DNA of 46,809 bases. Source: Mycobacterium sp. Its GTDB lineage: Bacteria > Actinomycetota > Actinomycetes > Mycobacteriales > Mycobacteriaceae. This document shows, one piece after another, positions 39,264 to 46,809 of this stretch. The stretch is taken from assembly GCA_018401645.1 (NCBI GenBank), contig JAGYKK010000022.1:1-46809 (forward strand), given 5' to 3'. The notes beneath the pieces were generated by a model, which was not told the DNA's origin, did no database searches, and saw only the letters and a list, made by a program, of their open reading frames with translations. The translations under genes and the position numbers were made by a program. The first letter of the stretch is position 1; every line of letters begins with the position of its first letter.

Positions 39264-39698
39264 ATGGCGGATAAAACGACGCAGACCATCTATATCGACG
39301 CCGATCCGAGCATCGTCATGGACGTTATCGCCGACATCGACTCCTACCCGGAGTGGGTGTCGGAGTACACCGAGGCCGAGGTTCTCGAGACCGATGCCAG
39401 GGGTAATCCCAAGGTGGCCAGATTGGTGCTGGAGGCCGTCGTACTCAAGGACACGATGGTGCTCGCCTACGAGTGGCCGGCCGATCGCACATCGGTGCGC
39501 TGGTCGCTGGTCTCGAGCACGTTGCTCAAGGCACTGGACGGCGTCTACATCCTGACCCCCAGCGGTTCCGGAACCGACGTCACCTACGAACTCGCGGTGG
39601 ATCTGATGGTTCCGATGATTGGTCTGCTCAAGCGCAAGGCCGAGCGCCGACTCACCGATACCGCGTTGAAGGACTTGAAGAAGCGGGTCGAGGGCTGA
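39264..39698 (+). CDS. SRPBCC/polyketide-cyclase-like protein (Rv2185c-like)
   Basis: 144 residues, the reference length. Starts MADKTTQTIYIDADPSIVMD with GGGGAGGG upstream. The fold is clear: the helix-loop VIADIDSYPEWVSEYTEAEV, central strands, and a C-terminal helix MIGLLKRKAERRLTDTALKD. Such proteins bind hydrophobic ligands; the specific ligand is unknown. The stop is followed directly by the GTG of the ArsA-like ATPase gene, suggesting a two-protein unit. Confidence 0.9.
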   Translation: MADKTTQTIYIDADPSIVMDVIADIDSYPEWVSEYTEAEVLETDARGNPKVARLVLEAVVLKDTMVLAYEWPADRTSVRWSLVSSTLLKALDGVYILTPSGSGTDVTYELAVDLMVPMIGLLKRKAERRLTDTALKDLKKRVEG

Positions 39699-41078
39699 GT
39701 GGAACCCGGTGATGCTGCCGCCTATGCGGGTCCGCCCAACGAGGCTCGGATCGGTTTCTTCGTGGGCAAGGGCGGTGTCGGCAAGTCGACATTGGCCTCG
39801 GCGACGGCGGTTCGCGCAGCGTTGAGCGGTGAGCGTGTTCTGGTGGTGTCCACAGATCAGGCTCACTCACTCGGTGATGTTCTCGGCTCGGCGGTACAGC
39901 CCAGTGGGGGCGGTACCCCGGTGCGCATCCTCAGCGAGGAACGCGGTGCCGACGGGGGCGGTGCCGACGGGGGCGGTGCCGACGGATTCCTGGACGCCGT
40001 GGCCTTGGACACGCTGGCTCTGCTGGAGTCGACGTGGCGCCCGGTGGCTTCGGTGATGGCCGCGCGGTTCCCGGCTTCGGAGATCAACGACGTTGCGCCC
40101 GAGGAACTCTGCGCGGTGCCAGGTATCCAGGAGGTGCTGGGGCTTCGGGCGGTCGCAGCGTTGGCGGCCACGGGTCGCTGGGATTACGTGGTGGTGGACT
40201 GTGCGTCCACTGCGGACGCATTGCGGATGCTGACCCTGCCCGCCACCTTCGCGATGTACGCCGAACGTTGCTGGCCGCGGCACCGTCGGCTCAGTGCGGC
40301 TGTCGACGATCTTCGCACGGCTGCCGCGGTGGCCCTCGTCGAGACGTGTGCGGTGCAGATGGAATCGTTGGCCACGCTGCTTGCCGACGGCGAGCGGGTG
40401 AGCGCGCACCTGGTGCTGACTCCTGAGCGGGTCGTCGCCGCCGAGGCGGTGCGGACACTCGGATCGCTGGCGCTGATGGGTGTTCGGGTCAACGAGTTGA
40501 TCGTCAATCAGGTCCTGTTCCAGGACGACTCGTATGAGTACCGCAATCTCCCCGACCATCCGGCTTTCGACTGGTACGCGGCGCGGATCGCCGAGCAGCA
40601 ATCGGTGCTCGAGGAGCTTGCCGACACGATCGGCGCGTTGCGCCTGGTGCTGACACCGCATCTTCCCGGTGAACCGATTGGGCCCAAGGCACTCGGTCAA
40701 CTGCTTGACGAGGCCCGAAGCAGGGACGGCACGCCGCCGCCCGGGCCGCTTCGGCCAGTCGTCGACCGCGAGTCGGGGTCGGGTTTGGACGCGGTGTACC
40801 GGATGCGCATCGAGTTGCCGCGCCTTGATGCCGGCGCGCTGCGCCTCGGCCGGGCCGGCGATGATCTGATCATCGGTGTCGCTGACGTGCGGCGGCGGGT
40901 GCGGTTGGCCGCGGTACTGCGCCGCTGCACCGTGACCGGGGCCGTCCTGCGCGGCCTGGAGTTGACGGTTCGGTTCAGGCCGGACCCGCAGCTCTGGCCG
41001 GTGCCCGTCGCGGCCAGCGAAGGCCTGGGCAGCGCAGGTGTCAACTTCGGTTGCGCCGGGTGGCCCAAGCGGTCCTGA
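39699..41078 (+). CDS. ArsA/Get3-like anion-transporting ATPase (Rv2184c-like)
   Basis: 459 residues from GTG 39699, immediately after the previous stop. P-loop GKGGVGKSTLASATA (deviant Walker A with signature Lys, about residues 24-38), VSTDQAHSLGDVL (switch I), VVVDCASTADALRML (in place of the usual DTAPTGHTLRLL of ArsA) and NQVLFQDD. Residues 83-96 carry GADGG repeats from a 15-bp array. The C-terminal 80 residues (YRMRIELPRLDAGALRLGRA; LTVRFRPDPQLWP) resemble an Hsp20-like domain seen in such ATPases. Soluble; client unknown. Confidence 0.88.
   Translation: MEPGDAAAYAGPPNEARIGFFVGKGGVGKSTLASATAVRAALSGERVLVVSTDQAHSLGDVLGSAVQPSGGGTPVRILSEERGADGGGADGGGADGFLDAVALDTLALLESTWRPVASVMAARFPASEINDVAPEELCAVPGIQEVLGLRAVAALAATGRWDYVVVDCASTADALRMLTLPATFAMYAERCWPRHRRLSAAVDDLRTAAAVALVETCAVQMESLATLLADGERVSAHLVLTPERVVAAEAVRTLGSLALMGVRVNELIVNQVLFQDDSYEYRNLPDHPAFDWYAARIAEQQSVLEELADTIGALRLVLTPHLPGEPIGPKALGQLLDEARSRDGTPPPGPLRPVVDRESGSGLDAVYRMRIELPRLDAGALRLGRAGDDLIIGVADVRRRVRLAAVLRRCTVTGAVLRGLELTVRFRPDPQLWPVPVAASEGLGSAGVNFGCAGWPKRS
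39945..39985. repeat. 15-bp tandem repeat (2.7 copies) in the ArsA-like ATPase gene
   Basis: ggtgccgacgggggc at 39945 and 39960, then an 11-bp partial copy from 39975. In frame, it codes for GADGG repeats. Confidence 0.95.
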
Positions 41079-41430
41079 TCGCTGGACATTCATTCAGCTC
41101 GATTTCGGGCGAGCTTGCTGGGCCACCGAGACGCTCAGCGGCCCAGGTCGCTGCCAGCAGGTGTGGTGCCCGGTGTGTGCGCTCGCCGCGTTGGTCAACG
41201 GTGAACGGCACCCGTTGCTCACCGTGATCGCCGACCATAGTGGCGCGTTACTCGCGGTGATCCGGACGATGGTCACCGACCCGGCGACGGACTCGACCGG
41301 CGCGGAGTCGCCGTCTGGATGTAATCCAGACGGCCGGCCCGGCACCGGTGGTGGGCACACCTCGGTGAGCACCGAGGCCCGCTATCAGGGCATTGAGATC
41401 GTCGTCGAACCGATGTCAGTCGAGGAGTGA
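41038..41430 (+). CDS. Conserved small protein (Rv2183c-like)
   Basis: 130 residues from GTG 41038, overlapping the end of the ATPase gene by 41 bp; the 5' part may contain an indel, since the first 45 residues show no family pattern. The conserved part is CQQVWCPVCALAALVNGERH (one of two CPxC-type Cys pairs, residues 45-64), followed by a helix LLTVIADHSGALLAVIRTMV and an acidic end EIVVEPMSVEE. It resembles actinobacterial proteins with a CxWCPxC motif encoded with ArsA-like ATPases. Function unknown; a zinc site is plausible. Confidence 0.65.
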   Translation: MSTSVAPGGPSGPDRWTFIQLDFGRACWATETLSGPGRCQQVWCPVCALAALVNGERHPLLTVIADHSGALLAVIRTMVTDPATDSTGAESPSGCNPDGRPGTGGGHTSVSTEARYQGIEIVVEPMSVEE

Positions 41431-41541
41431 AGCCGCCTGAGGATTGGCCGTGAACAGTGCGTGCCGTGTGGCCCGGACAATCCCGGCTCGGTAGAGTCAC
41501 GTCCAGGCAAACGTTCACGCGGGCGTCGGTGAGGAGGGGCT

Positions 41542-42291
41542 GTGTGGTACTGGTTGTTCAAGTACATCTTCATGGGCCCCCTGCTCTCCTTCATGACTCG
41601 GCCGAAAATCGAAGGCCTGGAACATGTTCCGCAAACCGGACCGGCGATTCTGGCCAGCAACCATCTCGCGGTGGTGGATAGTTTCTTCCTGCCTCTCGTC
41701 GTCCGTCGACGGATCACCTTCTTGGCCAAGTCGGAGTACTTCACCGGCACCGGGTTCAAAGGGGCTTTCAAGCGCTGGTTCTTCAGCGTGTCCGGTCAGG
41801 TGCCGATCGACCGGAGCGACGCCGACGCAGCACAGGCTGCCCTAGACACCGCGCGCAGGTTACTCGAGGAGGGCAAGCTACTCGGGATGTATCCCGAGGG
41901 CACCCGCTCGCCGGACGGCCGGCTCTACAAAGGCAAGAGCGGGCTGGCCAGGCTGGCGCTGGAGACCGGTGTGCCGGTAATCCCGGTCGCGATGATTGGA
42001 ACCGACGGCGTCAACCCGCCGGGAACGAGGATGTGGCGGTTCGGCCGGGTGACGGTCCGGTTCGGCGCACCGATGGACTTCTCGCGATTCGATGGCCTCG
42101 CCGGTAACCGGTTTATCGAACGGGCCGTCATCGACGAGGTGATGTACGAACTGATGAACCTCTCGGGCCAGGAATACGTCGACATCTACGCGGCGAGCCT
42201 CAAGAAATCGGGTGAATCCGCAGATCGGGATATTCCGGTGGGCCCCTCGGCGGGCCCTTCGGCACGAATTCCCGAGACGGCCGCGGGTTAG
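41542..42291 (+). CDS. 1-acyl-sn-glycerol-3-phosphate acyltransferase family (PlsC-like, Rv2182c)
   Basis: 249 residues from GTG 41542 with GAGGAGGGG upstream. Membrane-associated acyltransferase of phospholipid synthesis. The four family motifs are seen: ASNHLAVVDSFFLP (HX4D catalytic pair, about residues 39-44), VPIDRSDADAAQ, MYPEGTRSPDGRLYKGKSG (substrate motif) and VPVIPVAMIGTDG. The C-terminus carries a GPSAGPSA duplication (12-bp repeat near 42240). Next to pimB' and other envelope genes. Confidence 0.93.
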   Translation: MWYWLFKYIFMGPLLSFMTRPKIEGLEHVPQTGPAILASNHLAVVDSFFLPLVVRRRITFLAKSEYFTGTGFKGAFKRWFFSVSGQVPIDRSDADAAQAALDTARRLLEEGKLLGMYPEGTRSPDGRLYKGKSGLARLALETGVPVIPVAMIGTDGVNPPGTRMWRFGRVTVRFGAPMDFSRFDGLAGNRFIERAVIDEVMYELMNLSGQEYVDIYAASLKKSGESADRDIPVGPSAGPSARIPETAAG

Positions 42292-42310
42292 GGCCGGGTT
42301 CCCGAGGGCG

Positions 42311-42316
42311 TAGGTT
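42311..42316 (+). promoter_or_regulatory. -10 hexamer of a probable leaderless promoter (Rv2180c-like gene)
   Basis: TAGGTT at 42311-42316, 6 nt before GTG 42323. Fits leaderless transcription of the membrane-protein gene. Confidence 0.45.
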
Positions 42317-42322
42317 CCTAGC

Positions 42323-43234
42323 GTGCCTGTCGCCCTTCACTTCGATGTCGTCGCCCCGGGACGACTCCCGCTGATGTGGTGCCTGATCTCGTTCATCCTG
42401 ACCTTTTTCGTCACCCGCACCATCACCCGCTACATCCGTGCGACGGCCGATCGAACCGGTCCGCGCAAGTGGTGGCAGCCGCATAACATCTCGGTTTCGG
42501 CCAAGGACGGCGCCGGTGGTGGCGGGGTGCACATCCACCACGCGGTGTTCGGGGTCATCCTCTCGTTGGCCTCCGGCGTCGCGATGGTGACCATGGCCCA
42601 GGGCGGGACCATGAGGCAGTTCACCGCGGCGGCCATCGTGTTCGGGATCGGCGCCGCTCTGGTGCTCGATGAGTTCGCGCTGATCCTGCACCTGGAGGAC
42701 GTGTACTGGTCCGAGGATGGACGTACCTCGGTCGACGCGGTATTCGCGGCAACCGCCGTGGCCGGCCTGCTGGTTTTGGGGTTCAACCCGCTGTCCTTCT
42801 TCGACATCGGAATTTGGCGGGACAACACCTCAGTCCTGGCCCGCGTCACGGTGGTGGCGATGGCCGTCGTCACCCTGCTGCTCGCGGTGGTGGTGTTGGC
42901 GAAGGGCAAGCTGTGGACCGGTCTGGTGGGGATGTTCATCACGCCGTTGTTGGTCGTCGGAGCAATACGACTCTCGCGCCCGCACGCCCCTTGGGCCCGC
43001 TGGTACTACCAGGACAAGCCCCACAAAATGCACCGCTCGATGGAACGGGAGCGCTATGTGCGGCGGCCCTTCGTCCAGGTCAACCTGTGGTTGCAGCATG
43101 TGATTGCCGGCGAACCGCGGTTCCCTGCCGATGCTGAGGTCAACGCCGAACTCGACCGCGAGATCCACGCCGCGCCCGCACCTGCGCAGCGCGGAAAACC
43201 GGCGGTCGAGTCTGCAGTGACTGTCGGGAAGTAA
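42323..43234 (+). CDS. Integral membrane protein (Rv2180c-like)
   Basis: 303 residues from GTG 42323. About seven hydrophobic segments: residues 14-34, 76-93, 97-120, 135-158, 170-190 and 195-215 are the clearest. Conserved loop HIHHAVFGVILSL with a His-x-His-His cluster, and a C-terminal soluble tail starting RPHAPWARWYYQDKPHKMHR. Matches the conserved mycobacterial integral membrane protein; function unknown. In M. tuberculosis the opposite-strand gene Rv2181 (mannosyltransferase) lies just upstream; here only 31 bp separate this gene from the acyltransferase gene. Confidence 0.88.
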   Translation: MPVALHFDVVAPGRLPLMWCLISFILTFFVTRTITRYIRATADRTGPRKWWQPHNISVSAKDGAGGGGVHIHHAVFGVILSLASGVAMVTMAQGGTMRQFTAAAIVFGIGAALVLDEFALILHLEDVYWSEDGRTSVDAVFAATAVAGLLVLGFNPLSFFDIGIWRDNTSVLARVTVVAMAVVTLLLAVVVLAKGKLWTGLVGMFITPLLVVGAIRLSRPHAPWARWYYQDKPHKMHRSMERERYVRRPFVQVNLWLQHVIAGEPRFPADAEVNAELDREIHAAPAPAQRGKPAVESAVTVGK

Positions 43235-43244
43235 AGCGCCCGCG

Positions 43245-43799
43245 ATGCAGTATTTCTACGACACCGAGTTCATCGACAACGGCCGGCACATCGATCTGAT
43301 TTCGATCGGAATCGTTGCAGCGGACGGCCGTGAGTTCTATGCGGTATCCACCGAGTTCGACCCGGAGTCGGCCGGGCGGTGGGTCCGCACGCACGTGCTC
43401 CCCAAACTGCCCTCGCCGGCATCGAGGATGTGGCGCTCACGGCGACAGATCCGTGACGGCCTCGAAGATTTCCTCGGCGTGGATGGCGAGGAGCCGATCG
43501 AACTGTGGGCGTGGGTGGGTGCCTATGACCACGTCGCGCTGTGTCAGTTGTGGGGCCCGATGACCAGCCTGCCGCCGCAGATCCCGCGCTTCACCCGGGA
43601 GCTTCGTCAGTTGTGGGAGGACCGCGGATGCCCGCGGATGCCGCCCCGCCCGCCCGATACCCATGACGCTCTGGTCGACGCCAGGCACAACCGGCGTCGC
43701 TATGAGTTGATGACCACGGGCGAAGATCCCGGTGCCGGACCCGACGGCCCGCCTCCGGCCCCCCTGCGCCGCGTGGCCGGTGGTGAGGTTCGCGGCTAG
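43245..43799 (+). CDS. 3'-5' exoribonuclease (Rv2179c-like, DEDDh)
   Basis: 184 residues. Begins MQYFYDTEFIDNGRHIDLIS, in which D-x-E is the first metal pair; AWVGAYDHVALCQLWG supplies the second Asp; and DTHDALVDARHN gives the His and final Asp (DEDDh set complete). Matches the RNase T-like fold of the M. tuberculosis enzyme, which removes 3' RNA overhangs. Starts 10 bp after the membrane-protein gene and is probably co-transcribed. The last 25 residues are Pro/Gly-rich. Confidence 0.92.
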   Translation: MQYFYDTEFIDNGRHIDLISIGIVAADGREFYAVSTEFDPESAGRWVRTHVLPKLPSPASRMWRSRRQIRDGLEDFLGVDGEEPIELWAWVGAYDHVALCQLWGPMTSLPPQIPRFTRELRQLWEDRGCPRMPPRPPDTHDALVDARHNRRRYELMTTGEDPGAGPDGPPPAPLRRVAGGEVRG

Positions 43800-43807
43800 G
43801 GCCCGGT

Positions 43808-43813
43808 TACCAT
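43808..43813 (+). promoter_or_regulatory. -10 hexamer of a probable leaderless promoter (aroG)
   Basis: TACCAT at 43808-43813, 6 nt before GTG 43820. Supports the upstream start of aroG despite the frame break that follows. Confidence 0.5.
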
Positions 43814-43819
43814 GAACCG

Positions 43820-45199
<1,380 letters not shown>

Positions 45200-45217
45200 A
45201 CCGGCCCCCGGTGGGAT

Positions 45218-46405
45218 TCAGCGGGGAAACAACCCGTCCACATTGATGCCCAGCGACCAACCAGCAGTGGCTACCAGTCCGGTGAGTACGAGCACCGTCA
45301 GAATCCAGAAGGCCAGCATGCGGCGTGACCGCTGGCGCGTGAATGCGAATTCGTCGATGTCGATGCCGGCGAATTGCCTCGGTGGGAAGATGTCTTCGGC
45401 TTGAGGTCCGGTACCGCGCGCCGAGGCCCCGTCGTTGTCATCGGCCGCGGGTGTCGGGATCTCCTGAGGCCCGAGGGTGAGCTGTCGGGTCGCGCGGGGG
45501 ACCGGTGGACGGCTGTCCGTAATCTGCCGAGCGGAGTTCCTCGGGGCCGGAACCTGAAACTGCGGTAGCCCCAACTCCTCAGCGATCGCGCCCAACTCCG
45601 CGCCCATGGCGCCGGCATCACTGAATCGGGCTTCCGGTTCGCGAGCGGTCGCCCGGGCAATGAAATCGTCGAACTCAGGTGGCACTCCGTCGATCAGTGA
45701 ACCGGGTGGTGGAACGTCGCGATCCAGGTGTTGGTGGGCAATGACGATCGCGCTTTCGCCCTTGAAAGGTGTTGTGCCGGTGAGTAATTCGAATGCCATA
45801 ATGCCGACAGCATAGACATCGCTACGCGATCCGGTTTCCTCGCCGAGGACCTGTTCCGGCGATAGATACGCGGCCGTGCCGAGAATGACGCTGGTTGATG
45901 TGATTCCGGCCTCGGTGGTGGCCCGCACCAAGCCGAAGTCGGCCAGTTTGACCTCACCGTCAACCGAGATCAGCACATTTTCCGGCTTGACGTCGCGATG
46001 CACCAAGCCGGCCCGATGAGCCGCCCCCAGTCCGCTCAATACCGGGGCCAGCACTGCCACCACGGCGTGCGGCGGCATTGGGCCGCGTTCCCTCAGCAGT
46101 TCGCGCAGGGTTCCCCCGGTCACGAGTTCCATCACCAGAAACGGATGTGCGGTGTCGTTGCCCTGGTCGTAGATGGCGACTAGGCCTGGACTCTTCAACC
46201 GCGCGATCGCCCGCGCCTCGCGCTGAAAGCGGGTGAGGAACTCGCGGTCGCCGGCATAGCGGGCATCCATCACCTTCAGGGCGACCGGCCGGTCCAGGCG
46301 GACGTCGAGGCCGCGGTACACCGTCGACATTCCGCCGGTGGCGATCCTGGCCTCGACGCGGTATCTGCCGTCGAGCAACGCACCGACGAGCGGGTCACTC
46401 GTCAC
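45218..46405 (-). CDS. pknL: Serine/threonine protein kinase PknL
   Basis: 395 residues from GTG 46405. Membrane-anchored eukaryotic-type kinase. Kinase domain (about 12-275): glycine loop IATGGMSTVYRG, ATP lysine in VALKVMD, catalytic HRDVKPENVL, DFGLV, activation loop TSTSVILGTAAYLSPEQ, and RSDVYAVGIMAFELLTG. Then a Pro-rich juxtamembrane region, the PRQFAGIDIDEFAFTRQRSR stretch and one transmembrane helix (MLAFWILTVLVLTGLVATAG, about 365-385) close to the end, with almost no extracellular domain. TAGGAT 6 nt before the GTG suggests a leaderless message. Divergent from its substrate gene Rv2175c, as in M. tuberculosis. Confidence 0.96.
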   Translation of the reverse strand: MTSDPLVGALLDGRYRVEARIATGGMSTVYRGLDVRLDRPVALKVMDARYAGDREFLTRFQREARAIARLKSPGLVAIYDQGNDTAHPFLVMELVTGGTLRELLRERGPMPPHAVVAVLAPVLSGLGAAHRAGLVHRDVKPENVLISVDGEVKLADFGLVRATTEAGITSTSVILGTAAYLSPEQVLGEETGSRSDVYAVGIMAFELLTGTTPFKGESAIVIAHQHLDRDVPPPGSLIDGVPPEFDDFIARATAREPEARFSDAGAMGAELGAIAEELGLPQFQVPAPRNSARQITDSRPPVPRATRQLTLGPQEIPTPAADDNDGASARGTGPQAEDIFPPRQFAGIDIDEFAFTRQRSRRMLAFWILTVLVLTGLVATAGWSLGINVDGLFPR

Positions 46406-46411
46406 CGCCTC

Positions 46412-46417
46412 ATCCTA
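46412..46417 (-). promoter_or_regulatory. -10 hexamer of a probable leaderless promoter (pknL)
   Basis: TAGGAT on the minus strand, 6 nt before GTG 46405. Confidence 0.5.
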
Positions 46418-46481
46418 GGTCCGTCGGCCGCTGAGGCCGGGCGGCTGTCGGTGCTGAGCGTGTCCCGCCGCGCTGCGGCCC

Positions 46482-46487
46482 TACACT
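46482..46487 (+). promoter_or_regulatory. -10 hexamer of a probable leaderless promoter (Rv2175c-like gene)
   Basis: TACACT at 46482-46487, 7 nt before GTG 46495. With the pknL element opposite, the 89-bp divergent gap seems to hold two leaderless promoters. Confidence 0.5.
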
Positions 46488-46494
46488 GTTTCGG

Positions 46495-46809
46495 GTGAGC
46501 ACCATTGAGGCCGGTGATGACGTTCTGGACCCCGGCGAGCCGGTCTACGATCTGCCCACGGTGGCGGAGTTGCTCTCGGTGCCGGTGACGAAAGTCCATC
46601 AGCGTCTGCGGGACGGCCAGTTGGTGGCGGTGCGTCGCAACGGCATCCCGGTGATTCCGCAGTTGTTCTTCACCGAATCCGGCGAGGTGGCCAAGTCGCT
46701 TCCCGCGCTCGAGACCCTGCGGGACACGCTTGGCATGCGGTTTATCCTCACGCTCTCGCTTGCCTGCCGCGATCCGGCCCTCGTCAAACGGCAGGCGGAT
46801 GCCTGGCAG
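46495..46809 (+). CDS. Winged-helix DNA-binding protein, PknL substrate (Rv2175c-like), runs off the window
   Basis: 105 codons from GTG 46495 to the right edge, no stop seen. Text VSTIEAGDDVLDPGEPVYDL, then AELLSVPVTKVHQRLRDGQL and VAVRRNGIPVIPQLFFTESG fits Rv2175c, a small wHTH protein whose N-terminal tail is phosphorylated by PknL, weakening DNA binding. Past LPALETLRDT (about residue 75) the match fades; expected residues such as EIxRWLFTxD are not seen, so a frameshift near 46720 is possible. Confidence 0.82.
   Translation, partial: MSTIEAGDDVLDPGEPVYDLPTVAELLSVPVTKVHQRLRDGQLVAVRRNGIPVIPQLFFTESGEVAKSLPALETLRDTLGMRFILTLSLACRDPALVKRQADAWQ

Overview
The window is high-GC actinobacterial DNA, and gene content and order identify a member of the Mycobacteriaceae. 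From about 3.0 kb to the right end the genes are collinear (in inverted orientation, from memory of the reference map) with the Mycobacterium tuberculosis segment Rv2220 (glnA1) to Rv2175c. GTG starts, ATGA/GTGA stop-start overlaps and probable leaderless promoters (a -10 hexamer 6-8 nt before the start codon) are common. I saw no tRNA, rRNA, IS element, prophage or CRISPR array.

Layout. 1-1.3 kb (+): the end of dabA, a PII-like gene and a carbonic-anhydrase-like gene, a probable inorganic-carbon uptake operon. 1.3-3.0 kb (-): DoxX membrane protein, secreted Pro-rich protein and SET-domain methyltransferase, all downstream of glnA. This first 3 kb is not part of the conserved block. 3.0-10.2 kb: glnA, RDD and DUF4191 membrane proteins, and the lipoate block dlaT-epimerase-lipB-lipA. 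10.4-14.6 kb: a small conserved gene, pepB, gcvT, ilvE. 14.6-18.3 kb (-): a PAS-GGDEF diguanylate cyclase and cobalamin genes cobS-cobT-cobU. 18.2-20 kb: a phosphodiesterase-like gene lying between a cobU and a glycerate kinase gene that have both lost their 5' parts. 20-24.2 kb: erpA-like, a membrane protein, adoK, asnB. 24.4-32 kb: respiratory supercomplex genes ctaC-ctaF-mmpS3-Rv2197c facing ctaE-qcrC-qcrA-qcrB. 32.1-35 kb: trpD and a DEDDh exonuclease/GIY-YIG gene. 35.1-43.8 kb (+): cell-envelope and housekeeping genes (Cys-rich small protein, NlpC/P60, Zn-peptidase-like, pimB', two SRPBCC proteins, ArsA-like ATPase, acyltransferase, membrane protein, exoribonuclease). 43.8-46.8 kb: aroG, then divergent pknL and the gene of its predicted substrate Rv2175c.

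Two patterns run through the window. First, short tandem duplications, often 15 bp (five codons), sit at gene 3' ends, convergent junctions and protein loops (glnA stop, RDD stop, erpA/Rv2203 junction, qcrB tail, pimB', the ArsA-like ATPase, dlaT linker). Each is built from local sequence. Second, many well-known and mostly essential genes (dlaT, trpD, aroG, adoK, cobT, qcrC, mmpS3, the exonuclease gene) carry clustered one- or two-base indels in otherwise well-conserved codons, while about half the genes are intact. Sequencing or assembly error is the simplest explanation, so those genes are described as 'broken as read' rather than as true pseudogenes.
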